In this document: positions 35,148 through 44,470 of the stretch, piece after piece
How the letters are laid out: every line of letters begins with the position of its first letter
Position numbering within the stretch: position 1 is the stretch's first letter
Assembly (NCBI RefSeq): GCF_047372505.1
Contig: NZ_JBKBEU010000001.1
Coordinates: 3,162,001 to 3,226,000 of the forward strand
Reading direction: 5' to 3'
Origin: Phaeobacter cretensis
Lineage (GTDB): Bacteria > Pseudomonadota > Alphaproteobacteria > Rhodobacterales > Rhodobacteraceae
Length of the DNA stretch: 64,000 bases
Made by a program: the position numbers and the translations under genes
The notes under the pieces: model-generated
Databases searched by the model: none
What the model saw: only the letters and a program-made list of their open reading frames with translations
Told to the model about the DNA's origin: nothing

Positions 35148-35729
35148 ATGAGTATTTCCACCCGCGATCCGAAACAACGCGCCATACTTGAAGCAGCCTG
35201 GGGAGGTTTTGCGACCTATGGGTATCGCAAAACCTCGATGGACGACATTGCCAAGCGAGCGGGCATGTCGCGGCCTGCAGTCTATCTGCATTTCCGGAAC
35301 AAGGAAGCGATCCTTAAGGCAATGATTGATGCACATTATGCGGACACCACGGGTCGGGTGCGTGACGCGCTTGTGGCGGATGGCGAGCTTGGCGAGCGCC
35401 TGCAGGCGGCATTTTGTGCGCAGGGCGGTGAGGTGATGGAGGCGATGCTATCGACGCCCCACGGGATGGAGGTGTTGGAGGCGAGTGTGAGTACTGCAGG
35501 CGATCATATCGAAGCTGGCGAGGCCGCGATGCGCAAGATCTATGAGCAATGGCTAGTAGAGGCCGAGGCTGCCAGTCAGGTTCATCTGCCGGGGGAGGCC
35601 GCTGACATAGCGCGTACGTTTTGCAGCGCAATGAAGGGCGTCAAACACACCGCCGCTGATTATGTGGCCTACCGGGCCGGGGTTTGCCAGCTGGCGCAGT
35701 TGTTCAGCGCGGCGCTACGACCGGGCTGA
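35148..35729 (+). CDS. TetR family transcriptional regulator
   Basis: 193 residues. The N-terminal helix-turn-helix is classic: ILEAAWGGFATYGYRKTSMD, then IAKRAGMSRPAVYLHFRNKE. The rest is a ligand-binding helical domain without recognised subfamily motifs. Divergent from the iorAB genes, with a palindrome in between; most such regulators repress their neighbour and themselves. Ligand unknown. Confidence 0.9.
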   Translation: MSISTRDPKQRAILEAAWGGFATYGYRKTSMDDIAKRAGMSRPAVYLHFRNKEAILKAMIDAHYADTTGRVRDALVADGELGERLQAAFCAQGGEVMEAMLSTPHGMEVLEASVSTAGDHIEAGEAAMRKIYEQWLVEAEAASQVHLPGEAADIARTFCSAMKGVKHTAADYVAYRAGVCQLAQLFSAALRPG

Positions 35730-35790
35730 ACAGACATAAGCAACATTGGATTGCGCATGCCGCGACTGGGTATTGGCTAGGGCGCGAGGT

Positions 35791-36624
35791 TTACAGCGTT
35801 GTACGCAGATGCCAAAGCTCAGGGAACAGCTCAACTTCCAGCATGCGCTTAAGGTAGCTGACGCCGCCGGTGCCGCCTGTACCGCGTTTGAAGCCGATCA
35901 CCCGTTCTACTGTGGTGACGTGGTTGAAGCGCCAACGGCGGAAGTAATCTTCGAAATCCACCAGCTTCTCTGCCAGTTCATAGAGATCCCAGTGGGCTTC
36001 CGTGTTGCGATAGACCTCGCTCCAGGCGCTCTCGACGGCCTCGCTTGGCACATATGCTTCGGACAGATCGCGGTTTAGAACCGTGTCAGGCAGATCAAAT
36101 TTTTGGCCAAGTGCGCGCAACGCCACATCATAGAGCGATGGCTCCGCCAGCTCAGTTTCAAGCAGGCTGAGAATATCGGGTCGATGCGCATGGGGGCGCA
36201 GCATCGCCTTGTTGCGGTTGCCCAGCATAAATTCAATCTGCCGGTATTGGTGGGACTGGAACCCGGAACTCTGCCCCAGTTCATCGCGGAAGGCAGTGTA
36301 ATCGGACGGGGTCATTGTGCGCAGCACATCCCAGGCTGAGTTCAGCTGTTCAAAGATACGCGCGACACGGGCAAGCATCTTAAGGGCTTCGTGCAGTTTC
36401 CTATCCAAGAGTCGGCTGCGGGCTGCTGTTAGCTCGTGAATGGCCAGCCGCATCCACAATTCCGAAGTCTGGTGCTGAATGATGAACAGCATCTCGTCGT
36501 GGGTGTTTGTCCAGGTTTTCTGGGCATTCAGCAGAGTATCCAGCGACAGGTAGTCGCCATAGGACATACGCCCGTCAAAGGACATCTGCGCGCCTTCTTT
36601 TGCGGGATCATAGGGGGTGGTCAT
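35791..36624 (-). CDS. kynA: Tryptophan 2,3-dioxygenase
   Basis: Haem enzyme that opens the tryptophan indole ring to N-formylkynurenine, the first step of the kynurenine route. 277 residues. It shows SYGDYLSLDTLLNAQ, HDEMLFIIQHQTSELWMRL (substrate loop), the FQSHQYRQIEFMLGNRN motif, and VERVIGFKRGTGGTGGVSYL with the haem-proximal region (FNHVTTVER). ATG follows AAGGAG. It lies downstream of kynU on the same strand. kynB (formamidase) is not in the window. Confidence 0.95.
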   Translation of the reverse strand: MTTPYDPAKEGAQMSFDGRMSYGDYLSLDTLLNAQKTWTNTHDEMLFIIQHQTSELWMRLAIHELTAARSRLLDRKLHEALKMLARVARIFEQLNSAWDVLRTMTPSDYTAFRDELGQSSGFQSHQYRQIEFMLGNRNKAMLRPHAHRPDILSLLETELAEPSLYDVALRALGQKFDLPDTVLNRDLSEAYVPSEAVESAWSEVYRNTEAHWDLYELAEKLVDFEDYFRRWRFNHVTTVERVIGFKRGTGGTGGVSYLKRMLEVELFPELWHLRTTL

Positions 36625-36775
36625 GGAGAGGCTCCTTGTTTTCCGGTAGGCTATCAGAGGATGGAAGCAAGAGCCTTTCTCTTATTCAGAGTGCCGCATT
36701 GTGCCAGACGGCGCCACAGCGCAATCCAGCCCGCCGGTCGGCATAGCGGTACGTGGTATGCAGGCGTTGGCTGCA

Positions 36776-37969
36776 TCAGGTGACAGCGTTGCGGGTTTTG
36801 TATTCGGGGCGATCCCATAATGCGTTGGTCATGACGTCTTCTATGATATCGACAGCTGCGCGCACGTCACCGTTGTCGATATAGAGTGGGGTGAAGCCAA
36901 ACCGCATGATATTCGGCGCGCGGAAGTCGCCGATGACGCCACGGGCAATCAGCGCCTGCATCGCGGCGTAGCCTTCATCAAAGCCGAATGAAACCTGGCT
37001 ACCTCGGCTGTTGCCATCGCGGGGAGATGCCAATGTCAAAGCCGGGCAGCGGCGTTCAACCTCGGCGATGAACCGATCGCAGAGCTCAATCGATTTGGCT
37101 CGTACGTCGGCCATATCTGCCAGGTCCCAAATGTCCATCGATGCCTCAAGAGCAGCGAGCTGTAGTACCGGCGGTGTGCCAACGCGCATCCGTTCAATAC
37201 CGTTGCCAGGCTTGTAGCTCAGATCAAAGTCAAACGGTGCCGCGTGTCCCAACCAGCCAGATAGCGCAGGGCGTGCCGTGTCCACATGGCGTGGTGCGAC
37301 ATATATGAAGGCCGGGCCACCGGGGCCACTATTGAGGTATTTATATGTGCAACCCACCGCGAAGTCTGCGTTGCAGCCGGACAGATCCACGGGCAGTGCG
37401 CCTGCGGAATGGGCCAGATCCCAGACGGTGAGGATCCCTGCATCCTGCGCTTGCTTGGTCAGGGCCTTCATATCGTGCTTGCGGCCGGTGCGGTAGTCCA
37501 CCTCAGTCAGCATTAGTACCGCAACATCATCGGTGATACTTGCGCTGACTTCTTCGGGTGCGACGACCCGTAAGGAATAGTCGGCACCCAAAGATTTCAC
37601 CAAGCCTTCGACCATATAAAGATCGGAAGGGAAGTTGCCGCTGTCGGACATGACCACCTTGCGCGATGGATTGAGCTCCAATGCGGAGGCGACGGCCTGA
37701 TAGACCTTGATCGATAGGGTGTCGCCCATCACCACATGGCCGGGTTCCGCCCCGATCAGCCGTGCGATTCGGTCGCCGATAGCCGTCGGTTTCTGCATCC
37801 AACCAGCTTTGTTCCAGCCGGTGATGAGCATTTCGCCCCATTCATCTTCGATTGTGCCGCGTACTCGTTCGGCGGTCGCGCGTGGCATCGGTCCAAGTGA
37901 ATTGCCATCAAGATAGATCATACCCTCGGGCAGGGAAAACATGGCCTTGGTTACGGCAAAATCTGTCAT
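36776..37969 (-). CDS. kynU: Kynureninase
   Basis: PLP enzyme that cleaves kynurenine to anthranilate and alanine. 397 residues. Conserved segments: YLDGNSLGPMP at the N-terminus, SDSGNFPSDLYM, VWDLAHSAGALPVDL with the PLP-binding Asp, and CTYKYLNSGPGGPAF carrying the Schiff-base lysine. With kynA 151 bases downstream it forms a tryptophan catabolism unit toward anthranilate. ATG follows GAGG. Confidence 0.95.
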   Translation of the reverse strand: MTDFAVTKAMFSLPEGMIYLDGNSLGPMPRATAERVRGTIEDEWGEMLITGWNKAGWMQKPTAIGDRIARLIGAEPGHVVMGDTLSIKVYQAVASALELNPSRKVVMSDSGNFPSDLYMVEGLVKSLGADYSLRVVAPEEVSASITDDVAVLMLTEVDYRTGRKHDMKALTKQAQDAGILTVWDLAHSAGALPVDLSGCNADFAVGCTYKYLNSGPGGPAFIYVAPRHVDTARPALSGWLGHAAPFDFDLSYKPGNGIERMRVGTPPVLQLAALEASMDIWDLADMADVRAKSIELCDRFIAEVERRCPALTLASPRDGNSRGSQVSFGFDEGYAAMQALIARGVIGDFRAPNIMRFGFTPLYIDNGDVRAAVDIIEDVMTNALWDRPEYKTRNAVT

Positions 37970-38069
37970 CTGAACCTCGTGGTCATGGGGCGGCCTTACG
38001 GTCGGCAGTATTTGCTTTATGCTTAAAGCTTTGTGGTTGCTACCGCATCAAATTGGTTCTGTCCAGAGA

Positions 38070-38453
38070 CTAGCGGTGGGTTTGACCAGGTTGCGGGTTG
38101 GGGATACCCAACTCTGCCCGTTTGCGTTTCGACAGACCAGCGGTCACCAATCCATAAGAGAGGGTAATTTGCTCTTGCAGCTCCATCTCCGTCAGGCCAG
38201 GGTCTTTAAAATGCTGCAACCATTTCATCCCACGCGACGCCAGATAGGGCGCAGGGCGAACGCCGGGCCGTTCCTGCAGAACCTCAAAGGCGATGTCACC
38301 AGTCTTGAACGTAAAGGTGTCTTTGCCATCGGCCCATCCACAGATGGCAAAGACCTTGCCACCTGCCTTCCAAACATCGGCGTTCCCCCACTGCACCACA
38401 TGTGATGCTGCGGGGAAATCTGCACAAAAAGTATTAAACTCTTCGCGGGTCAT
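38070..38453 (-). CDS. MmcQ/YjbR family protein
   Basis: 127 residues with the YjbR CyaY-like fold: TREEFNTFCADFPAAS, VVQWGNADVWKAGGKVFAIC and the C-terminal LITLSYGLVTAGLSKRKR-like segment. These proteins are often called DNA-binding but the role is unclear. Its start overlaps the SDR stop by one base (TGATG), so the two are translationally coupled. Confidence 0.82.
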   Translation of the reverse strand: MTREEFNTFCADFPAASHVVQWGNADVWKAGGKVFAICGWADGKDTFTFKTGDIAFEVLQERPGVRPAPYLASRGMKWLQHFKDPGLTEMELQEQITLSYGLVTAGLSKRKRAELGIPNPQPGQTHR

Positions 38454-39205
38454 CAGGTCTGACCGCCCGCGATTTCAATGGTTTGCCCGTTGATCGATTG
38501 TGAGCCGGGACCGCATAACCATAGGAGTGCCGCAGCCACCTCATCTGGCAGAATCAACCGTTTGTGTCGGTTGGCAGAGACCATGATCTTGAGCGCGTCT
38601 TCCTCACTTATGCTTGCACGCTTGGAAATCGAGGTCACGTTCCGATCAATGATCGGCGTATCGACATAACCTGGGCAGAGTGCGTTGAACGTGTAAGGTG
38701 TGCCGATGTAATCCTCGCTTAGCGAGCGTGTCAGTCCGATCACCCCGTGTTTGCTGGCCGAATAGCAGGGCGCGCCCTTTAGCCCGCGCAGACCTGCGAT
38801 AGAAGAAACTGTGACGACACGGCCCCAGTTAGTTTGACGCATCGATTTCATGCATTCGCGTATTGTCAGAAAGGCACCGTCAAGATTGGTCGCCATCATG
38901 TTGCGCCAGAAGTCCATCGACATTTTATGCAGCGCTTTTCCTTCTGCGATCCCGGCATTGGCGATGCATATCTGTATTGGACCGCGGGCGGCGGTAGCGG
39001 TGTCGACTTTGGCAATCACATCGGCTTCGTCGCGTACGTCCATGGCCAGAGGGTGGAGACCATCAGTGGCGACCTCCTCCAATACCTCTTGGCGACGCCC
39101 GGTTATAGTCACCGCTGCTCCCTCGGTTGCCAGAGCCTGTGCCATGGCCAGCCCAATTCCGGTGCCGCCACCTGTAATCAGCGCATGTTTTCCCTTGAGT
39201 GTCAT
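38453..39205 (-). CDS. Short-chain dehydrogenase/reductase
   Basis: 250 residues, classic SDR: nucleotide motif TGGGTGIG near residue 11, NAG (ANAGIAEG), catalytic Ser in VSSIAG and YSASK (Tyr/Lys), and CPGYVDTP. The acidic residue that fixes NAD specificity is not clear: after the second strand it reads TGRR, which rather suggests NADP. Overall it resembles 3-hydroxyacyl or 3-hydroxybutyrate dehydrogenases, but substrate is not assigned. Heads a unit with the YjbR gene; 7-bp tandem repeats lie just upstream. Confidence 0.85.
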   Translation of the reverse strand: MTLKGKHALITGGGTGIGLAMAQALATEGAAVTITGRRQEVLEEVATDGLHPLAMDVRDEADVIAKVDTATAARGPIQICIANAGIAEGKALHKMSMDFWRNMMATNLDGAFLTIRECMKSMRQTNWGRVVTVSSIAGLRGLKGAPCYSASKHGVIGLTRSLSEDYIGTPYTFNALCPGYVDTPIIDRNVTSISKRASISEEDALKIMVSANRHKRLILPDEVAAALLWLCGPGSQSINGQTIEIAGGQT

Positions 39206-39219
39206 TGATGTGCTCCGCT

Positions 39220-39283
<64 letters not shown>

Positions 39284-39499
39284 CCTATACCCGGCCTTAC
39301 TGCACCGGGCCTTACTGCTAAGCCTAACCGCCGCTTGCCAGCTGGCAAGATCTCCGTCCCGTCATTTTGCCGGAGAGACGCGTGAAGTGACACGGGCAAG
39401 AACTGGGCGCGGGAAGGACAAGCGGTTTACAGATATATTCAAGTGTGTGAATGTCACGGCGAGCGGAGGCGGATGTCACCGATCTAGATGGAGGATCAC

Positions 39500-40453
39500 A
39501 TGAAAGTTGTTGCCTTTGGCGTGTTTGCCACGCTGATCGCTCCGGTGGTTGCGCTGGCCAGCGAAGATATCGCCGATCAATATCCAGAGTCTGAATTGTA
39601 CTCCAAGCCGATAGAGGTGATCCCACAGGTATTCTCAGCAATCGGAGCTACGGCACCGCCATCCTATGAAAATGCCGGTCACAATAACAATCTGAGCTTT
39701 GTAGTGACTGAGGCGGGTGTAGTGGTGATAAACGCGGGGGCGTCAGATGCGCTGGCGGCGGCGCTCCATACCGAGATCAAGGCAGTAACCGATCAGCCGG
39801 TGGTTCTGGTGATCAATGAAAACGGACAAGGCCACGCAATGTTGGGTAACGGCTATTGGCGGGATCGGGGCGTTGACGTTCTTGCACATGCAGATGCCAC
39901 AGCTGAGGTTGTCGAAAACGGTCATTTTATTCTGCAAGGCATGCAAAATTATAACAAGGACAGGGCAGGAGACACCCGAGTGGAGCCTGCGAACCTTGAT
40001 TTTGAGGATCGCTATGATTTGTCTCTGGGCGGGGTGGCATTTCAGATACTGCATCTTGGGCCAGCCCATGATCCCGGTGATACTCAGGTATGGATTCCAC
40101 AATGGGGCTTGCTGATCGCGGGCGACATCGCCTTTCATGAGCGGATGTTGCCGATTTTTGAACATACCTGCACCAGTTGCTGGATTGAGACTTGGAAAGA
40201 CCAGCTGGAACCGTTGATGCCAACCTATGTGATTCCCGGACATGGGCATCCAACCAACTTGGATCAGGTGCGCCGTTACACGCTGGATTACCTTATCGAT
40301 CTGCGCGACAAGATTGGCGCACATATTGAGGAGGGCGGTGATCTGGCATCGGCCTATTATGTAGACCAGACGCGTTGGCAGCGACTTGATACCTTTGAGG
40401 AGCTGGCGACCAAGAACGCAGGGCGCGTCTATGAGGAGATGGAGTGGGAGTAG
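39500..40453 (+). CDS. Exported metallo-beta-lactamase-fold protein with altered first metal motif
   Basis: 317 residues with a signal peptide (VAFGVFATLIAPVVALA). The fold is clear: VVTEAGVVVINAGAS, then VLVINENGQGHAMLGNGYW, LGPAHDPGDTQVW, LLIAGDIAFHE and VIPGHGHPT. In the usual HxHxDH motif the residues read N108, Q110, H112 and A113, while the later metal ligands (His in GPAHDPGD, Asp in AGDIAFH, His in PGHGHP) remain. Resembles SoxH/quinoprotein-associated hydrolases. ATG 39500 follows GGAGG; an ATG four codons earlier has no site. Confidence 0.8.
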   Translation: MKVVAFGVFATLIAPVVALASEDIADQYPESELYSKPIEVIPQVFSAIGATAPPSYENAGHNNNLSFVVTEAGVVVINAGASDALAAALHTEIKAVTDQPVVLVINENGQGHAMLGNGYWRDRGVDVLAHADATAEVVENGHFILQGMQNYNKDRAGDTRVEPANLDFEDRYDLSLGGVAFQILHLGPAHDPGDTQVWIPQWGLLIAGDIAFHERMLPIFEHTCTSCWIETWKDQLEPLMPTYVIPGHGHPTNLDQVRRYTLDYLIDLRDKIGAHIEEGGDLASAYYVDQTRWQRLDTFEELATKNAGRVYEEMEWE

Positions 40454-40727
40454 CCTCGGCCTGCCTTCTCTTTGGACGCTGACGCTCTTGTGACGGGCAG
40501 TAGGCACTATTTGCGCTTGTAGTGGCTGTACGCATGCCAAAGTATACGTGGTCATTCGCAACATTTTGTGCAGGATCATGCCGCAAACGGAACGGATTCG
40601 CCGTTTCAAAGCCATTCTGGGCAATTTGTCCTTATCCTTCGGCCAGTTTGCCTGAAGGCTGGACGTTCTGGTCACATGAGGGAAAACTGCCGCCGATGTA
40701 CATCAAGACAGACAAGGATCGCCTAGA
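40454..40727. other. Gap without recognised gene
   Basis: 274 bases. A plus frame 40522-40743 is open but has no ribosome binding site or recognisable product. Nothing else seen. Confidence 0.4.
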
Positions 40728-41201
40728 GTGTCGTCTGCAATGAAATGGATCGACGTGCCTCCTGTGTGGTTGCTTGGTTTTGCGGTGCTGGCCTGGTCGC
40801 AGGCGCGGTTTATGCCTCTTGGACTTGAATACTCGGGTGATGTGATCGGTGTTGTTATAGATCTGATCAGTGGTTTGCTGATTGGGTCTGGCATTGTTCT
40901 TATGTTGCTTGCGGTCATGGAGATGCGACGCCAGAAGACGACAGTGCACCCACATGGACAACCCAGCCAATTGGTACTGACAGGCATTTTTAAACGTAGC
41001 CGCAATCCGATCTATCTGGGTGATTGTCTGCTGCTTTTGGGGCTCATTCTGCGGTTTGATGCGGTGCTTTCGCTTGTATTGCTGCCGCTTTTTGTCTGGG
41101 TGTTAGAGCGCCGTTTTATCCTGCCCGAGGAAGACCGTTTGCGTCGGCAATTCCGCGCGGATTGGGCTCGCTATGAACAAGACACACGTCGATGGCTGTG
41201 A
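40728..41201 (+). CDS. Isoprenylcysteine methyltransferase-like (PEMT/ICMT family) membrane protein
   Basis: 157 residues with four hydrophobic segments. The C-terminal half carries the family pattern: LVLTGIFKRSRNPIYLGDCLLLLG, then FVWVLERRFILPEEDRLRRQFRADWARYEQDTRRWL. These enzymes are SAM-dependent methyltransferases of lipids or prenyl groups, but the bacterial substrates are mostly unknown. GTG 40728 is the first start; ATG 40740 is an equal alternative. The divergent-looking intergenic below leads to pntA. Confidence 0.8.
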   Translation: MSSAMKWIDVPPVWLLGFAVLAWSQARFMPLGLEYSGDVIGVVIDLISGLLIGSGIVLMLLAVMEMRRQKTTVHPHGQPSQLVLTGIFKRSRNPIYLGDCLLLLGLILRFDAVLSLVLLPLFVWVLERRFILPEEDRLRRQFRADWARYEQDTRRWL

Positions 41202-41227
41202 CGAAATTGCGGCATTGCAGCGATCTG

Positions 41228-41270
41228 TTGCGGCAACGCAGCGAAACTGTTGCGCAAAATTATTGCGCAA
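41228..41270. promoter_or_regulatory. Cluster of TTGC(G)GCAA palindromes upstream of pntA
   Basis: TTGCGGCAA (41228-41236) and two exact TTGCGCAA palindromes (41250-41257, 41263-41270, five bases apart), 69-111 bases before the pntA start. CG-centred palindromes of this type suit LacI-type regulators; the binding protein is unknown. Confidence 0.45.
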
Positions 41271-41338
41271 TGTAGTCAGAATATTTGCAATCCGTACTCA
41301 GTGAAGCTGGTGCGGGTATAAAAAGGGGGACCGACAAG

Positions 41339-42910
41339 GTGAAAATAGGCACGCCAAAAGAAGTGTTTGACGGCGAGGCGCGGGTTGCAATGACCCCGGA
41401 CTCTGCGGTTCAGCTACAAAAGCTGGGATATACCTGCGCGATCGAGACTGGCGCTGGCGCGGCGGCTGGATTCGCAGATGCCACATATGAGGCAGTCGGC
41501 GTTGAGATCATCAAAACGCCAGCTGCCCTGTGGAAAGCAGTGGATATCGTGGCCAAGGTGCGCCAGCCCACAGAGGTGGAACTGAAGCGGATGACGGCGG
41601 GTAAAACGCTGATATCCTTTTTTAATCCCGGCGGCAATGAAGCTGGTATGGAGCTGGCCCGCTCCAAGGGTGCCAATGTGATCGCCATGGAAATGGTGCC
41701 GCGTATCAGCCGCGCGCAGAAAATGGATGCTTTGTCATCCATGGCCAATATCGCCGGCTACCGTGCTGTTATTGAGGCTGGCAACAATTTTGGACGGTTT
41801 TTCACCGGGCAGATTACGGCTGCAGGCAAAGTGCCGCCAGCTAAGGTTCTGGTGGTGGGCGCTGGTGTTGCTGGTCTGGCCGCAATTGGCGCGTCGACCA
41901 GCCTCGGTGCGGTGACCTATGCCTTTGACGTACGCCCCGAAGTGGCTGAGCAAGTCGAAAGCATGGGGGCGGAGTTCGTCTATCTTGATTTTGAGGAAAG
42001 CCAGCAGGATGGTGCGGCCACCGGCGGATATGCAGCGGTGTCCAGCCCTGAATTCCGTGAAGCACAGCTGGCCAAGTTCCGCGAACTGGCCCCTGATATC
42101 GATATTGTCATTACTACCGCTCTGATCCCCAATCGCGAAGCGCCCAAGCTGTGGCTTGAGGATATGGTCGCGGCGATGAAGCCGGGTTCGGTCATCATCG
42201 ACCTCGCTGCCGAAAAAGGTGGCAACGTTGAAGGCACGGTGATGGATGAGAAAGTCGTCACCGAAAATGGTGTAACAATCGTCGGCTACACCGATTTCCC
42301 CAGCCGGATGGCTGCGCAAGCGTCCACGCTCTATGCCACCAACATTCGCCACATGCTGACAGATTTGACGCCTGAAAAGGACGGGCAGATTAATCACGAC
42401 ATGGAAGATGACGTGATCCGTGGTGCGACAGTGACCTTCGAGAAAGAAATCACGTTCCCGCCGCCGCCTCCCAAGGTACAGGCGATCGCGGCCCAGCCCA
42501 AAAAAGAGGTGAAGGAACCGACGCCCGAAGAAAAACGGGCGCAGGAGGTCGAAGCATTCAAACAACAGACCAAGAACCAGGTCACTCTTTTGGGTGTCGG
42601 TGGGGCATTGGTGCTGTTCGTTGGTCTGTTTGCACCCGCCAGCTTTATGCAGCACTTCATCGTATTCGCGCTGGCTTGTTTCGTCGGCTTCCAGGTGATC
42701 TGGGGCGTTGCGCATTCCTTGCACACACCGTTGATGGCGGTGACGAACGCGATCTCCTCGATCATCATTCTTGGGGCGCTGATGCAGATTGGGTCCGGAT
42801 CATTCCTGGTGATCTTCCTCGCGGCAGTGTCGGTATTCATGGCTGGGATCAATATCTTCGGCGGTTTCCTCGTCACCCGGCGCATGCTTGCCATGTTCCA
42901 GAAATCTTAA
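41339..42910 (+). CDS. pntA: NAD(P) transhydrogenase subunit alpha
   Basis: Proton-translocating transhydrogenase subunit of 523 residues: NAD(H)-binding domain (KIGTPKEVFDGEARVAMTP, VLVVGAGVAGLAAIGAS, GYTDFPSRMAAQAS) and a C-terminal part with four hydrophobic segments. Transfers hydride between NADH and NADP+ using the proton gradient, supplying NADPH. GTG 41339 is preferred: it starts the family sequence and follows AAGGGGGA by eight bases; the frame is open 18 codons upstream. pntB follows after 13 bases. Confidence 0.95.
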   Translation: MKIGTPKEVFDGEARVAMTPDSAVQLQKLGYTCAIETGAGAAAGFADATYEAVGVEIIKTPAALWKAVDIVAKVRQPTEVELKRMTAGKTLISFFNPGGNEAGMELARSKGANVIAMEMVPRISRAQKMDALSSMANIAGYRAVIEAGNNFGRFFTGQITAAGKVPPAKVLVVGAGVAGLAAIGASTSLGAVTYAFDVRPEVAEQVESMGAEFVYLDFEESQQDGAATGGYAAVSSPEFREAQLAKFRELAPDIDIVITTALIPNREAPKLWLEDMVAAMKPGSVIIDLAAEKGGNVEGTVMDEKVVTENGVTIVGYTDFPSRMAAQASTLYATNIRHMLTDLTPEKDGQINHDMEDDVIRGATVTFEKEITFPPPPPKVQAIAAQPKKEVKEPTPEEKRAQEVEAFKQQTKNQVTLLGVGGALVLFVGLFAPASFMQHFIVFALACFVGFQVIWGVAHSLHTPLMAVTNAISSIIILGALMQIGSGSFLVIFLAAVSVFMAGINIFGGFLVTRRMLAMFQKS

Positions 42911-42923
42911 GGAGGCCGGGATT

Positions 42924-44357
42924 ATGGACTTTGGCTTTACAACTGCCGCCTATGTGGTCGCGGCTGTTCTCTTCATCCTGTCGCTTGGTGGTCTGAGCGG
43001 TCAGGAAAGCGCAAAACGCGCCGTCTGGTACGGCATTGCCGGGATGGCGCTGGCGGTGTTCGCGACGTTGATTGGCCCCGGCGCTGGTCTCTGGCTGCTG
43101 TCGATTGTGTTGATCGCTGCGGGCGGCATCATCGGATACTACGTTGCCAAACGTGTGCAAATGACCGAAATGCCCCAGCTGGTGGCAGCGATGCATTCTC
43201 TTGTCGGTCTGGCTGCGGTCTTTGTGGGCTTTATTGCTCACATCGAACTCGGTCGCGTACTGGCGATGGACGACACCGCTAAAAAGGCTCTGGAAGGGTT
43301 CGGCGCATTGCTGGCCAAGAAAGACGGTGTTGAGATCGCGATCCTGCGGGTGGAGCTGTTTCTCGGCGTCTTTATCGGTGCTGTGACCTTTACCGGATCT
43401 GTGATTGCCTATGGCAAGCTGGCAGGCAAAGTGTCCTCTGCGGCGACCAAACTGCCTGGCGGCCATATGTTGAACGCCGGCGCAGCGGGTATCTCGTTGA
43501 TCTGTCTGATCTGGTACTTCAATACTGGTGGTTTCTTCCCGCTGTTCCTGATGACACTGGCGGCGCTGTTTATCGGCTACCACCTGATCATGGGCATCGG
43601 TGGTGCAGACATGCCAGTGGTTGTTTCTATGTTGAACAGCTACTCAGGCTGGGCTGCGGCGGCGATTGGTTTCAGCCTTGGCAATGACCTGTTGATCGTG
43701 GTTGGTGCCTTGGTAGGCTCCTCCGGTGCGATCCTCAGCTATATTATGTGTAAGGCAATGAACCGGTCGTTTGTGTCGGTGATCCTTGGTGGCTTTGGTG
43801 GCACGGCTGGCCCCGCGATGGAGATCGACGGTGAACAGATCGCAATCGATGCTGATGGCGTTGCTGCGGCTTTGGACGAAGCCGACAGTGTCGTGATCAT
43901 TCCGGGTTACGGTATGGCGGTGGCACAGGCGCAGCAGAACGTAGCTGAGCTGACCCGGCGTCTGCGGGCCAAGGGCAAGAACGTGCGTTTTGCGATCCAC
44001 CCGGTAGCAGGGCGGCTGCCTGGCCACATGAACGTGTTGTTGGCTGAGGCAAAGGTTCCTTACGATATCGTTTTGGAAATGGATGAGATCAATGACGATT
44101 TCCCGGAAACCGATGTTGCAATTATCATTGGTTCCAATGACATCGTGAACCCGGCGGCTCAGGAAGACCCGAACTCACCTATCGCCGGTATGCCAGTGTT
44201 GGAATGCTGGAAAGCCAAGCAAGTGTTCGTTTCCAAGCGGGGGCAGGGTACTGGTTACTCCGGTATTGAGAACCCGTTGTTCTTTAAAGAGAACACCCGC
44301 ATGTTCTATGGCGATGCCAAGGCCAGCCTCGATAAGCTGCTGACAATGATCAGCTAA
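42924..44357 (+). CDS. pntB: NAD(P) transhydrogenase subunit beta
   Basis: 477 residues. The N-terminal two thirds are membrane helices (MDFGFTTAAYVVAAVLFILS onward, QLVAAMHSLVGLAAVFVG). The C-terminal NADP-binding domain shows GYGMAVAQAQQNVAEL, FAIHPVAGRLPGHMNVLLAEA and IIGSNDIVNPAA. Starts at ATG 42924 after a strong AGGAGG; the frame is open 12 codons upstream inside pntA. Forms the membrane complex with PntA. A terminator follows. Confidence 0.96.
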   Translation: MDFGFTTAAYVVAAVLFILSLGGLSGQESAKRAVWYGIAGMALAVFATLIGPGAGLWLLSIVLIAAGGIIGYYVAKRVQMTEMPQLVAAMHSLVGLAAVFVGFIAHIELGRVLAMDDTAKKALEGFGALLAKKDGVEIAILRVELFLGVFIGAVTFTGSVIAYGKLAGKVSSAATKLPGGHMLNAGAAGISLICLIWYFNTGGFFPLFLMTLAALFIGYHLIMGIGGADMPVVVSMLNSYSGWAAAAIGFSLGNDLLIVVGALVGSSGAILSYIMCKAMNRSFVSVILGGFGGTAGPAMEIDGEQIAIDADGVAAALDEADSVVIIPGYGMAVAQAQQNVAELTRRLRAKGKNVRFAIHPVAGRLPGHMNVLLAEAKVPYDIVLEMDEINDDFPETDVAIIIGSNDIVNPAAQEDPNSPIAGMPVLECWKAKQVFVSKRGQGTGYSGIENPLFFKENTRMFYGDAKASLDKLLTMIS

Positions 44358-44386
44358 GTGTTCACCTTATTGCTGCAAACACCGAA

Positions 44387-44415
44387 AGAGCGCTCCGGAG
44401 GGGGCGCTCTTTTTT
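44387..44415 (+). terminator. Terminator after pntB
   Basis: Seven-base stem AGAGCGC/GCGCTCT with a ten-base loop, followed by TTTTT. Confidence 0.85.
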
Positions 44416-44470
44416 ATTGGCCAGTGCGAACTGGGGCCTGTGCTATCATAGGGCAGCCGAGGAGGATGAT

